Assembly (NCBI GenBank): GCA_019747165.1
Contig: JAIERC010000112.1
Span: 1 to 8,806 of the forward strand
Length of the DNA stretch: 8,806 nt
Direction of reading: 5' to 3'
DNA from: Sphingomonas sp.
GTDB lineage: Bacteria; Pseudomonadota; Alphaproteobacteria; Sphingomonadales; Sphingomonadaceae
Part shown: positions 1 to 6,153 of the stretch, piece by piece
How the letters are laid out: the number at the start of each line of letters is the position of its first letter
How positions within the stretch are numbered: the first letter of the stretch is position 1
The notes under the pieces: model-generated
What the model saw: only the letters and a program-made list of their open reading frames with translations
Database searches by the model: none
What the model was told of the DNA's origin: nothing
Made by a program: the position numbers and the translations under genes

Positions 1-11
1 TTGGGGGCATA

Positions 12-2516
12 ATGACTGGACCTGCCACCCGCCCGGTCACGGCTGTTTTAGGGCCGACCAATACCGGCAAGACGCATCTCGCGATCGAGCGGATGTGCGG
101 CCATTCGAGTGGCATGATCGGCTTCCCCCTGCGGTTGCTGGCGCGCGAAGTTTATGACCGTGTGGTTAAGATCAAAGGCCCTGCCCAGGTCGCGCTGATC
201 ACGGGAGAAGAAAAGATTCTGCCGCGCGACGCCCGCTGGTTTCTGTGTACCGCCGAAAGCATGCCGCTCGATCGCGAACTCGCCTTTGTCGGCATCGATG
301 AAGCGCAATTGGGGGCTGATCCAGAGCGCGGCCATGTTTTCACCGATCGGCTGCTGCGCGCGCGGGGACGTGATGAGACCATGATCCTGGGGTCAGAGGC
401 GCTGCGGCCCATGATCAGAGCGCTGATTCCTGATGCCGAGATCGTCAATCGCCCGCGCTTTTCGACGCTCAGCTATGCCGGTGCGCGCAAGATTTCGCGG
501 CTGCCCAAAAGGTCGGTAATCGTCGCCTTTTCGGCCGAGGAGGTCTATGCGGTCGCCGAAATGCTCAGGCGCTTGCGCGGCGGTGCGGCGGTGGTGATGG
601 GAGCGCTGTCGCCGCGCACCCGGAACGCACAAGTGGCGATGTTTCAGTCGGGCGAGGTCGATTATCTGGTTGCCACCGATGCGATCGGTATGGGCCTCAA
701 CATGGATGTTGCGCATGTCGCCTTTGCGTCGTTGCGCAAGTTTGACGGGCATCGTCAGCGCCGGCTGACGGTTGCGGAAATGGCGCAGATTGCGGGCCGT
801 GCCGGCCGACATCAGCGCGACGGTACGTTCGGCGCACTGAGCGAGACCGGGCCGGGTGCTTTCACGCCAGAAGAAATACTGGCGATTGAAGAGCATCGCT
901 TTCCCCGGCTTGAGCACCTGCATTGGCGCGAAGGCGAACCGAGCATGGCGAGCATTGACGATCTGATCGCCGATCTTGAACTACGCCCCGCGTCGCCGGT
1001 GCTGCGGGCGGCCCCCGAAGCCATTGATCTGGCGGTGCTGAAGCGGCTGGCCGAGGAAGACGGCGTGCGCGATCGGACGCGGGGCTCGGCGATGGTCAAG
1101 CGGCTTTGGGCGGCGTGTGGCTTGCCTGATTTCCGCAAATTGGGCGTTGATCCACATACCCGCTTTGTCGCGCGGGTTTATGGCTATCTGTCGACGGGCA
1201 CCGGCCATGTCCCGCATGATTGGTTCGCTACCGAGATCGCGCGGCTTGATCATGTCAACGGCGATGTCGAAACGATTGCCGGGCGGATTGCTGGCGCAAG
1301 AAGCTGGGCCTATATCGCCAACCGGGCCGACTGGATGGCCGAGCCGCAGCATTGGGCAGCCCGGACCAGTGCGCTGGAAGAACGATTGTCTGATGCGCTG
1401 CACGATCGGCTGACCCAGCGCTTTGTTGATCGGCGGACCACCGTGTTGATGCGCCAGCTTGGTGGTGATGCCGGGGCGCTGGCGGTAACGGTGGCTGATG
1501 ATGGCGCGGTATCGGTCGAGGATCAGCCCATCGGCCGCCTGGAGGGGTTTCATTTCGTCGTCGCGGCCGATGCGCGGGCGAGTGACAAAAGGCTGTTGCT
1601 GGCGGCGGCGGAGACCCGATTGGGTGCCGAACGGGCGCGGCGGGCGGCGGCGCTGGCGACGGCACCTGACGGTGCACTGGCGCTTGGCACTGGCGAGCGT
1701 CCCGAGATTTGCTGGGCGGGCTATCCCGTCGCGCACTTGCGACCGGGGCCAGCGCTGACTCGGCCGCGGATTGAGCTCGCGCGCGCGCTCGATTGCCTCG
1801 ACAAGGCCGATCGTCACCGCATCAAGGCGCGGCTGGAGGGCTGGGTAGCGGCACAAGTCGCCCGCCATGCGGCAGCGATTGCTGCGGTTGAGGCAATGGC
1901 GCGTGATCCCGCCGCGACGGCCGCGTTGCGCGTGATTGCGGCGGCGCTGGGCACAGGCGCAGGGCTCGCGGCGCGGCTGCCGCTGAGCGATGCGATTGAG
2001 GCCCTGGTCGGTACGGATCGCCAGCGGCTACGCAAGGCCGGGATCGTCATTGGCGCGCTTGATCTGTTCGATCCGCGCTTACTGAAGCCCGTGGCGACGC
2101 GCTGGCGTGTCGCTTTGCTGGCTGCGCAATCGGGCAGCATGCCGGCGACGCTGCCGCCGCCCGGTGCAACGGTGCTGGCGCGCAGCGCGCCCGGCGCAAG
2201 CCCGACGATGGGCTTTCGCGACATTGGGGCACAGGCTGTGCGGATCGATCTGGTCGAGCGACTGGCGCGCGCCGCGCATGATGCACGCGCAGGCAAAGCA
2301 CCCTTCACCCCCGATTCGGCGCTGGCAACTTCGATCGGCATCGCGCCGGCGACGGTTGATCGGTTGATGGGGCAGCTTGGTTTTCGTGCGGCACCGCCAG
2401 AAGAAGGCGTGCCCCGCTGGGTGTGGCGCGGGCGGCCACCACGGGTGAAGGCAGCGACGGCCCCTCGTGACAATGCCTTTGCCGTGCTGGCGCAGATCAC
2501 GGGTCGCCATGGCTGA
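12..2516 (+). CDS. SUV3-like superfamily 2 RNA/DNA helicase
   Basis: Predicted ATP-dependent helicase of the SUV3 / DEAD-DEAH superfamily 2, 834 aa, presumably cytoplasmic and acting in RNA unwinding or turnover (role inferred from the mitochondrial SUV3 homologues). Visible motifs: Walker A GPTNTGKT (residues 14-21), Walker B DEAQ (96-99), motif V ATDAIGMGLN (221-230) and motif VI QIAGRAGR (259-266). The helicase core therefore occupies about residues 10-300. The remaining 500 or so residues are alanine- and arginine-rich and lack motifs I can name; the last 100 include SIGIAPATVDRLMGQLGF, a possible small helical domain. The ATG is only 11 bases from the window edge. The frame is open to the edge, so an upstream start cannot be excluded, but starting 13 residues before Walker A is normal for the family and a GGGGG lies just upstream. 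The S4-domain gene follows after 6 bp, which suggests an operon. Confidence 0.93.
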   Translation: MTGPATRPVTAVLGPTNTGKTHLAIERMCGHSSGMIGFPLRLLAREVYDRVVKIKGPAQVALITGEEKILPRDARWFLCTAESMPLDRELAFVGIDEAQLGADPERGHVFTDRLLRARGRDETMILGSEALRPMIRALIPDAEIVNRPRFSTLSYAGARKISRLPKRSVIVAFSAEEVYAVAEMLRRLRGGAAVVMGALSPRTRNAQVAMFQSGEVDYLVATDAIGMGLNMDVAHVAFASLRKFDGHRQRRLTVAEMAQIAGRAGRHQRDGTFGALSETGPGAFTPEEILAIEEHRFPRLEHLHWREGEPSMASIDDLIADLELRPASPVLRAAPEAIDLAVLKRLAEEDGVRDRTRGSAMVKRLWAACGLPDFRKLGVDPHTRFVARVYGYLSTGTGHVPHDWFATEIARLDHVNGDVETIAGRIAGARSWAYIANRADWMAEPQHWAARTSALEERLSDALHDRLTQRFVDRRTTVLMRQLGGDAGALAVTVADDGAVSVEDQPIGRLEGFHFVVAADARASDKRLLLAAAETRLGAERARRAAALATAPDGALALGTGERPEICWAGYPVAHLRPGPALTRPRIELARALDCLDKADRHRIKARLEGWVAAQVARHAAAIAAVEAMARDPAATAALRVIAAALGTGAGLAARLPLSDAIEALVGTDRQRLRKAGIVIGALDLFDPRLLKPVATRWRVALLAAQSGSMPATLPPPGATVLARSAPGASPTMGFRDIGAQAVRIDLVERLARAAHDARAGKAPFTPDSALATSIGIAPATVDRLMGQLGFRAAPPEEGVPRWVWRGRPPRVKAATAPRDNAFAVLAQITGRHG

Positions 2517-2522
2517 GCAGCA

Positions 2523-2828
2523 ATGCCGGGCCTAATCGGGCGCTCACTCGCGCAAGACTCCGCACCGACTCTCAGGATCGATAAATTCCTTTGGTTTGCG
2601 CGGCTCGCCCGGTCGCGCAGCGCCGCGCGGGCGCTGGCGGAAGCAGGGGCCATCCGGCTCGATGGACGCCGGATCGACCGGGCCCATACGCCCGTGCGCG
2701 TTGGATCGGTGATCGCCTTTGTGCAGGGCGATGAGGTCCGCGTGCTTAGGGTGCTAGCGCTGCCGAGCCGACGGGGACCGGCAAGCGAGGCCGCTACGCT
2801 ATTCGCCGATGCAGCAAAGCCCTGTTGA
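2523..2828 (+). CDS. S4-domain RNA-binding protein (Hsp15-like)
   Basis: Small basic protein of 101 aa with one S4 RNA-binding domain at about residues 17-62: LRIDKFLWFARLARSRSAARAL, then the turn GAIRLDGRRI, then a strand-rich VRVGSVIAFV. This is the pattern of Hsp15 (HslR), which in E. coli binds stalled 50S subunits carrying peptidyl-tRNA; that function is assumed from the family, not shown here. The N-terminal 16 residues before the domain are extra and poorly conserved-looking, but no better in-frame ATG lies closer to the domain. It starts 6 bp after the helicase stop with no clear ribosome binding site of its own, so translational coupling to the helicase is likely. E. coli Hsp15 is longer at its C-terminus; this short form with an RRGPASEA tail is what I associate with alphaproteobacteria. 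Confidence 0.88.
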   Translation: MPGLIGRSLAQDSAPTLRIDKFLWFARLARSRSAARALAEAGAIRLDGRRIDRAHTPVRVGSVIAFVQGDEVRVLRVLALPSRRGPASEAATLFADAAKPC

Positions 2829-2839
2829 CGGGCAACAGG
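2821..2839 (+). other. Perfect inverted repeat over the S4-gene stop codon
   Basis: Seven-base perfect stem CCTGTTG (2821-2827) / CAACAGG (2833-2839) with the loop ACGGG. It spans the stop codon of the S4-domain gene. No T tract follows, so a classical rho-independent terminator is unlikely; it may be an mRNA 3' end structure or a protein-binding dyad in front of fdxA. Confidence 0.4.
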
Positions 2840-2853
2840 TGCGCGCATAGCAG
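2825..2853 (+). promoter_or_regulatory. Possible promoter of fdxA
   Basis: TTGACG at 2825-2830 is a good -35 match. The -10 is weak: either CATAGC (2846-2851, spacer 15) or TAGCAG (2848-2853, spacer 17). The -35 overlaps the S4-gene stop codon and the inverted repeat at 2821-2839. Placement about 45 bp before the fdxA start codon is sensible. Confidence 0.35.
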
Positions 2854-2896
2854 AAGCGAGATATTCACCCAGACCTTCATTGGGAGTTAGCCGAGC

Positions 2897-3235
2897 ATGA
2901 CCTACGTCGTTACCGACGCCTGCATCCGTTGCAAATATATGGACTGTGTCGAGGTCTGCCCGGTCGATTGCTTTTACGAAGGCGAAAATATGCTGGTGAT
3001 CAATCCCAGCGAATGCATCGATTGTGGCGTTTGCGAGCCCGAATGTCCGGCCGAGGCGATCCTGCCCGATACCGAGAGCGGGCTGGAAAAATGGCTTGAG
3101 CTCAATACGAAATTCTCCGCCGAATGGCCCAACATCACGCGCAAACGTGAAAGCCCGGCTGATGCCGACGAATTCAAGGGCCGCGAGGGCAAATATGAAG
3201 AACTCTTCTCGCCCGAGCCCGGCGAGGGCGACTGA
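2897..3235 (+). CDS. fdxA: Ferredoxin FdxA, 7Fe type ([3Fe-4S][4Fe-4S])
   Basis: Soluble cytoplasmic electron carrier of 112 aa, close in pattern to Azotobacter vinelandii ferredoxin I. Cysteines lie at 9, 12, 17, 21, 25, 40, 43, 46 and 50. By alignment with ferredoxin I (numbering offset by one for the initiator Met), C9, C17 and C50 hold the [3Fe-4S] cluster; C21, C40, C43 and C46 hold the [4Fe-4S] cluster; C12 and C25 are free. Motifs CVEVCPVDCFYEG (17-29) and CIDCGVCEPECP (40-51) are intact. The C-terminal half, with WPNIT and an acidic EELFSPEPGEGD end, is the usual extension. The ATG has GGGAG (2882-2886) 10 bases upstream. It lies 68 bp after the S4-domain gene and probably has its own promoter. 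The electron partner cannot be told from the neighbours. Confidence 0.97.
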   Translation: MTYVVTDACIRCKYMDCVEVCPVDCFYEGENMLVINPSECIDCGVCEPECPAEAILPDTESGLEKWLELNTKFSAEWPNITRKRESPADADEFKGREGKYEELFSPEPGEGD

Positions 3236-3254
3236 TCGGGAAGCGGCGAGCGCC

Positions 3255-3275
3255 TGGCCTGTCGGCGATAGGCTA
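3255..3275 (+). other. Hairpin downstream of fdxA
   Basis: TGGCCTGTC (3255-3263), loop GGC, GATAGGCTA (3267-3275): nine pairs in RNA, two of them G-U. It starts about 20 bases after the fdxA stop and is followed by TTGCGG rather than a T run, so it could stabilise the 3' end or act as a weak terminator. Confidence 0.3.
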
Positions 3276-3318
3276 TTGCGGATCGGCTAGGTGCCATGGA
3301 TTCGGGGGGCCGTTCGGC

Positions 3319-3339
3319 GGGATGGGCCAATGCCATCCC
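3319..3339 (+). other. Perfect 7-bp inverted repeat upstream of carD
   Basis: GGGATGG (3319-3325) and CCATCCC (3333-3339) flank GCCAATG. No T tract follows. It could be a transcript-end hairpin or part of the carD leader; function unknown. Confidence 0.3.
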
Positions 3340-3529
3340 AACCGATGGTAACGCGGCATGCGTTGGGCGACTGGTATTTTTGTGACGACTATGTTAAAGA
3401 GGCTGTGACGGCGGTTCCGATCGGTGCCGCCGCTACGGAGACTCACACGCACACCGCCCCAACCGCGCCGACCGCCAAGGCCGCAAGCGCGCTCCCCCTG
3501 GGGCTATGATCACGGAAAGGCACAACAGA

Positions 3530-4063
3530 ATGGCTGCCAAGGCGCTGTCCTTCGACGTCGGTGACTATGTTGTTTATCCCAAGCACGGCGTTGGCCGTGT
3601 TATCGAACTGCAGCGGCAGGAGATCGCCGGCATGCAGCTGGAGCTCTATGTCTTGCGGTTCGAAAAAGAACGCATGACGCTGCGCGTCCCCACCAACAAG
3701 GCCGAAAGCGTCGGCATGCGCAAATTGTCTTCCGACAAGACGCTGCGTGAGGCGCTTGATACACTGACCGGCAAGCCGCGCGTGAAGCGGACCATGTGGT
3801 CGCGTCGTGCGCAGGAATATGAAGCCAAGATCAATTCGGGCGATCTCGTGTCGATTGCCGAAGTGGTCCGCGATCTGTTCCGGGCCGATGATCAGCCTGA
3901 ACAAAGCTATTCGGAACGCCAGATCTTCGAAGCCGCCACAAGCCGCCTCGCGCGCGAACTGGCGGCGATGGAGCAGGTTGACGAGCCGACCGCCCAGGAA
4001 AAAATCCTGGAAATCCTGCGCAAGGCCGCCGCTATCCACAACAAGGACAAGGAACCCGCCTGA
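3530..4063 (+). CDS. carD: CarD family transcriptional regulator (RNA polymerase-binding)
   Basis: CarD-type global regulator of 177 aa. Family members bind the RNA polymerase beta subunit and stabilise the open promoter complex; in alphaproteobacteria (e.g. Rhodobacter, Caulobacter) they activate growth-related promoters. Here the N-terminal RNA polymerase-interaction domain is FDVGDYVVYPKHGVGRV (residues 8-24) followed by LELYVLRFEKERMTLRVPTN. The C-terminal helical DNA-binding part contains RTMWSRRAQEYEAKINSGD and LVSIAEVVRDLFRAD, both typical. I chose ATG 3530 because GGAAAGG lies about 11 bases upstream and MAAKALSFDVGDYVVYPKHG is the expected N-terminus. An in-frame ATG at 3506 would add eight residues (MITERHNR) without a clear ribosome binding site. 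The gene stands alone between a leader region and a strong terminator. Confidence 0.95.
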   Translation: MAAKALSFDVGDYVVYPKHGVGRVIELQRQEIAGMQLELYVLRFEKERMTLRVPTNKAESVGMRKLSSDKTLREALDTLTGKPRVKRTMWSRRAQEYEAKINSGDLVSIAEVVRDLFRADDQPEQSYSERQIFEAATSRLARELAAMEQVDEPTAQEKILEILRKAAAIHNKDKEPA

Positions 4064-4089
4064 TCAAGGCGGTTTTCGAATGATCTATC

Positions 4090-4123
4090 AAGGGGTGGTC
4101 GGCAACGGCCACCCTTTCTTGTT
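4090..4123 (+). terminator. Rho-independent terminator of carD
   Basis: AAGGGGTGGTC (4090-4100), loop GGCAAC, GGCCACCCTTT (4107-4117): an 11-pair stem with two G-U wobbles, followed by TTTCTTGTTT (4115-4123). It starts 26 bases after the carD stop codon. It is the best terminator in the window and isolates carD from the DUF2807 genes. Confidence 0.9.
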
Positions 4124-4129
4124 TGGCGA

Positions 4130-4158
4130 TTGCGATCCACTTTGCAGTGTGTTATTAA
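4130..4158 (+). promoter_or_regulatory. Sigma70-like promoter of the DUF2807 gene pair
   Basis: -35 TTGCGA (4130-4135), 17-bp spacer, -10 TATTAA (4153-4158). The -10 is unusually AT-rich for this GC-rich window. Transcription would start around 4165-4167, leaving a leader of about 20 nt with GAAGGG (4172-4177) as ribosome binding site. Confidence 0.6.
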
Positions 4159-4168
4159 ACCAATACAC
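4149..4168. promoter_or_regulatory. Imperfect dyad over the -10 box: possible repressor operator
   Basis: GTGTTATTAAACCAATACAC: GTGT and ACAC are perfectly inverted at the ends, with TATT and CAATA giving partial symmetry inside. It covers the putative -10 box and the start point, the classic place for a repressor. The GTGT...ACAC ends recall operators of YtrA-type GntR regulators; that link is inference, and no such regulator is encoded in this window. Confidence 0.4.
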
Positions 4169-4184
4169 AATGAAGGGATGAGCG

Positions 4185-4925
4185 ATGCGTAGGATCACCG
4201 TGCTGGCCATGATGACGGCGATGATACCCCTGGCCGCCTGTTCGGGCACCGGCATTTTCGATAAGGGTAATGCCGTGTCGGCCACAGGCACGGGCACGTC
4301 CCGCACCTTTCCGGTCGCCGATTTCACTGGCGTGGCGCTGCGGGGATCGGACGATGTCGATATCCAGCTCGCCGATAGGTTCAGTGTTCGTGCTGAAGGC
4401 CCAAGCGAAGTGCTCGATCGGCTCAAGATCGAGCGTGATGGGACAATGCTGAAGATTGGCCGTAGATCCGATCCCAGTTTCAACTGGGGATCGTCCAAGG
4501 GTGCCAAAATTTTCGTCACGCTGCCTCGGCTCGTTGCCGCAAATGTCGCCGGTTCGGGCGACATGACGGTGGCAGCGGCGGAGGGTGATGGGTTCGAGGC
4601 ATCGAATGCAGGCTCGGGCAGCATCACCATCGCTGCGCTCAAGGTGAAATCGGCCGACTTCAACATCGCCGGATCGGGCGAAATCACCGCCAGGGGCAGC
4701 GCGGGCACGCTGAAAATGGCGATTGCTGGATCAGGCGATATCAATGCCGCGGGCGTCAAGGCTGGCCAGGCGGATGCATCGATTGCCGGTTCAGGCAGCA
4801 TCAACGCCGATGTCGACGGGCCGGCAACGGTCTCGATCATGGGATCGGGCGATGTTGATATGGGCAAGAACGCGACCTGCACCACCAGCAAAATGGGATC
4901 AGGCACGGTCAGCTGCGGCAAGTAA
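4185..4925 (+). CDS. Predicted lipoprotein with DUF2807 (GIN-domain, beta-helix) repeats
   Basis: Envelope protein of 246 aa, function unknown for the family. A lipoprotein signal peptide MRRITVLAMMTAMIPLAACS has the lipobox LAAC with Cys19 as the acylated residue. The sorting residue after Cys is Ser, so outer membrane anchoring is expected by the E. coli rule. After a linker (FPVADFTGVALRGSDDVDIQL is the usual DUF2807 beginning, residues 42-62) the chain carries seven GSG turns at residues 123, 143, 163, 182, 202, 220 and 238, most as AGSG[DES] followed by alternating hydrophobics. This is the pattern of a parallel beta-helix. The end is CTTSKMGSGTVSC (232-244), a CX11C pair that could form a disulfide. 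GAAGGG sits 7 bases before the ATG. The neighbour at 4976 is a paralogue. GIN-domain proteins of this kind often sit beside sensor or ABC-transporter genes elsewhere; no such partner is present here. Confidence 0.9.
   Translation: MRRITVLAMMTAMIPLAACSGTGIFDKGNAVSATGTGTSRTFPVADFTGVALRGSDDVDIQLADRFSVRAEGPSEVLDRLKIERDGTMLKIGRRSDPSFNWGSSKGAKIFVTLPRLVAANVAGSGDMTVAAAEGDGFEASNAGSGSITIAALKVKSADFNIAGSGEITARGSAGTLKMAIAGSGDINAAGVKAGQADASIAGSGSINADVDGPATVSIMGSGDVDMGKNATCTTSKMGSGTVSCGK
4551..4904 (+). repeat. Degenerate ~60-nt coding repeats (GSG turns)
   Basis: Short units of the form GG(A/T/C)TC(G/A)GGC recur at 4551, 4611, 4671, 4728, 4788, 4842 and 4896, with spacings of 60, 60, 57, 60, 54 and 54 nt. 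They encode the GSG turns of the beta-helix. Similarity is limited to the turn codons, so this is protein-level repetition and not a recent DNA tandem array. Confidence 0.7.
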
Positions 4926-4954
4926 CACCGCCGCCGGGCTTGTCGGCGGGGGTG
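4926..4954 (+). other. Strong GC-rich hairpin between the two DUF2807 genes
   Basis: CACCGCCGCCG (4926-4936), loop GGCTTGT, CGGCGGGGGTG (4944-4954): 11 pairs with a single G-G mismatch. It begins directly after the TAA of the first gene and has no T tract. It could protect the 3' end of the first message or dampen expression of the second gene. Confidence 0.55.
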
Positions 4955-4975
4955 AATCGGTGCGATGCAGCCGGA

Positions 4976-5671
4976 ATGTCCCGTGCGCTGTTATTGCCCC
5001 TGCTCGTTATGACGGCGACGCCGACCATTGCCGCCGAGCGCAGCTATACCTTTGGCAGTTTTGACAGAATCCGGATCGAGGGTCCCTATGAGGTCATATT
5101 GACCACCGGCAAGGCGCCCGGCGGGCGGGCGATTGGCGAAGATCGCGTGCTCGATACGCTGACGATCAGCGTGGAGGGGCAGACGCTGATCGTTCGGTCC
5201 CGCCCGCTCGCGGTCGGCGAGACACCACCACCGCCCAAGATTCCGCTGGTTATCACGTTGGCCACGCCGGGGTTGCGCGGGGCGATCGTCAACGCCGGGG
5301 GGCGGTTGCGGATCGTGCGGATGGTTGGTCAACGACTCGATTTGTCGGTTAATGGGGCGGGCGCGCTAACCGTCCAGGGAATCGACGCTGATCAGCTCAC
5401 CGCCACGGTGATTGGTGCCGGCACAATGACCTTGGCCGGGCGCAGTGGTCGCGCGCGGGTGCAGCTTTCCGGTCCGGGTACCGTCACTGCGTCGGCACTA
5501 ATCGTCAATGATTTGATCGCGCGATCAGAAGGCACGGGCGAGATGCGGCTGGCCGCGCGCTATACTGCGGATGTCTCCTCAACCGGGCTGGGCGCGATTA
5601 CCGTTGACGGCCACCCGGCCTGCAAGGTCCAGTCGATCGCCGGCGGGCCGATCCTGTGTCAGTCAAAGTAG
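4976..5671 (+). CDS. Exported DUF2807 (GIN-domain) protein, paralogue of the preceding lipoprotein
   Basis: Predicted periplasmic or secreted protein of 231 aa, function unknown. A Sec signal peptide MSRALLLPLLVMTATPTIAA ends in an AxA-like site, with no lipobox. FGSFDRIRIEGPYEVIL (26-42) is the usual DUF2807 beginning. Glycine turns GAG, GAG, GPG, GTG and GLG lie at residues 127, 147, 166, 186 and 204, spaced 20, 19, 20 and 18 apart as in the upstream paralogue. The end, CKVQSIAGGPILC (216-228), is again CX11C followed by a final lysine. I chose ATG 4976 because it gives a clean signal peptide; a TTG at 4940 or GTG at 4952 would add a non-signal-like MSAGVNRCDAAG and would lie inside a hairpin. 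No strong ribosome binding site is visible. Expected to share a transcript with the upstream gene. Its last 9 bp overlap the end of the convergent DUF1489 gene. Confidence 0.85.
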   Translation: MSRALLLPLLVMTATPTIAAERSYTFGSFDRIRIEGPYEVILTTGKAPGGRAIGEDRVLDTLTISVEGQTLIVRSRPLAVGETPPPPKIPLVITLATPGLRGAIVNAGGRLRIVRMVGQRLDLSVNGAGALTVQGIDADQLTATVIGAGTMTLAGRSGRARVQLSGPGTVTASALIVNDLIARSEGTGEMRLAARYTADVSSTGLGAITVDGHPACKVQSIAGGPILCQSK

Positions 5672-6088
5672 CGCCAGCGCGGCCAGCTTACTCATCAAGG
5701 CGGCCGGCATCTGATCACTGTCGGTCGCATCGCCGATCAGATCGGTGGGGGCATCGTCATGCGCCAGATAGCGCCAACCCTGGTGGGCGCGTTTTGGCAT
5801 GGCCCTGACCAGCACCAGCTGTGGATCAAGCAAAATGGCCACTTTTCCCGCATCGGCCTCACCAAAGCCAGTGATCGGCGAACGTGCGACCAGCTGGTGT
5901 TTGAGGATCCAGAATAATGACCCCCCTGCTGCTGCGGGCCCGGTGATCTCGGCATGACGCTTGGGCAGATAGCGCGTTGTGAGAAATAGCGGCCCCTCGG
6001 CAGCCCGGGCCAGCAGGCGTTCGGCGAGATGTTCGACGCTGGTTGTGCCGAAGGCGACTTTGGTCAGATGGAGGGGGGGCTGCACCAT
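5663..6088 (-). CDS. DUF1489 family protein
   Basis: Protein of 141 aa that I assign to DUF1489, a family I know mainly from alphaproteobacteria and of unknown function. Recognisable blocks: LHLTKVAFGTTSVEHLAER (residues 6-24), LPKRHAEI (41-48), GGSLFWILKHQLVARSPI (55-72), ILLDPQLVLV (85-94) and HQGWRYL (102-108) followed by DAPTDL. There is no signal peptide or membrane segment, so it is probably cytoplasmic. It starts 65 bp after mgtE on the same strand with no visible promoter or good ribosome binding site between, so it is likely co-transcribed with mgtE. Whether it has any role in magnesium handling is unknown. The stop codon lies within the 3' end of the convergent DUF2807 gene. Confidence 0.88.
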   Translation of the reverse strand: MVQPPLHLTKVAFGTTSVEHLAERLLARAAEGPLFLTTRYLPKRHAEITGPAAAGGSLFWILKHQLVARSPITGFGEADAGKVAILLDPQLVLVRAMPKRAHQGWRYLAHDDAPTDLIGDATDSDQMPAALMSKLAALALL

Positions 6089-6153
6089 GGTTCGCCGCGA
6101 ATTGGCTTTTCGATGCGGCCCGTCAAGTCGCTCGCGCCGGTTTGCCTTTCAGA

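Larger units (their letters stand above)
3236..3529. other. Gene-poor interval between fdxA and carD
   Basis: About 290 bp without a gene I can support. It holds two hairpins (3255-3275 and 3319-3339) and an AT-rich patch around 3374-3400 (TATTTTTGTGACGACTATG) where the carD promoter probably lies, though no -35/-10 pair with normal spacing stands out. A frame open from 3291 to 3509 (best start ATG 3345, 54 codons) ends in a Thr/Ala/Pro-rich tail and its TGA overlaps an ATG at 3506; I do not accept it as a gene. Confidence 0.6.

Noticed and set aside
981..1868. 295-codon open frame on the minus strand
   Set aside because: Antisense to the helicase gene; its composition (Arg, Pro, Gln) and lack of motifs mark it as a shadow.
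1814..2848. 344-codon open frame on the minus strand
   Set aside because: It lies antisense to the helicase and S4 genes, is arginine/alanine/serine-rich with no recognisable domain, and is the usual by-product of GC-rich coding DNA.
3291..3509. Possible small gene upstream of carD with an ATGA overlap
   Set aside because: No ribosome binding site, no recognisable family, low-complexity Thr/Ala/Pro tail, and the overlap is with a carD start that I do not favour. Kept only as a question in the findings.
4551..4904. CRISPR-like or tandem DNA repeat array
   Set aside because: The regular spacing comes from protein turns; identity is confined to about 9 bases per unit and the sequence is fully coding.
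4088..4921. 277-codon minus-strand frame opposite the DUF2807 lipoprotein
   Set aside because: Its regular Pro/Ala/Ser pattern is the reverse reading of the GSG repeats, and it would run through the carD terminator and the promoter.
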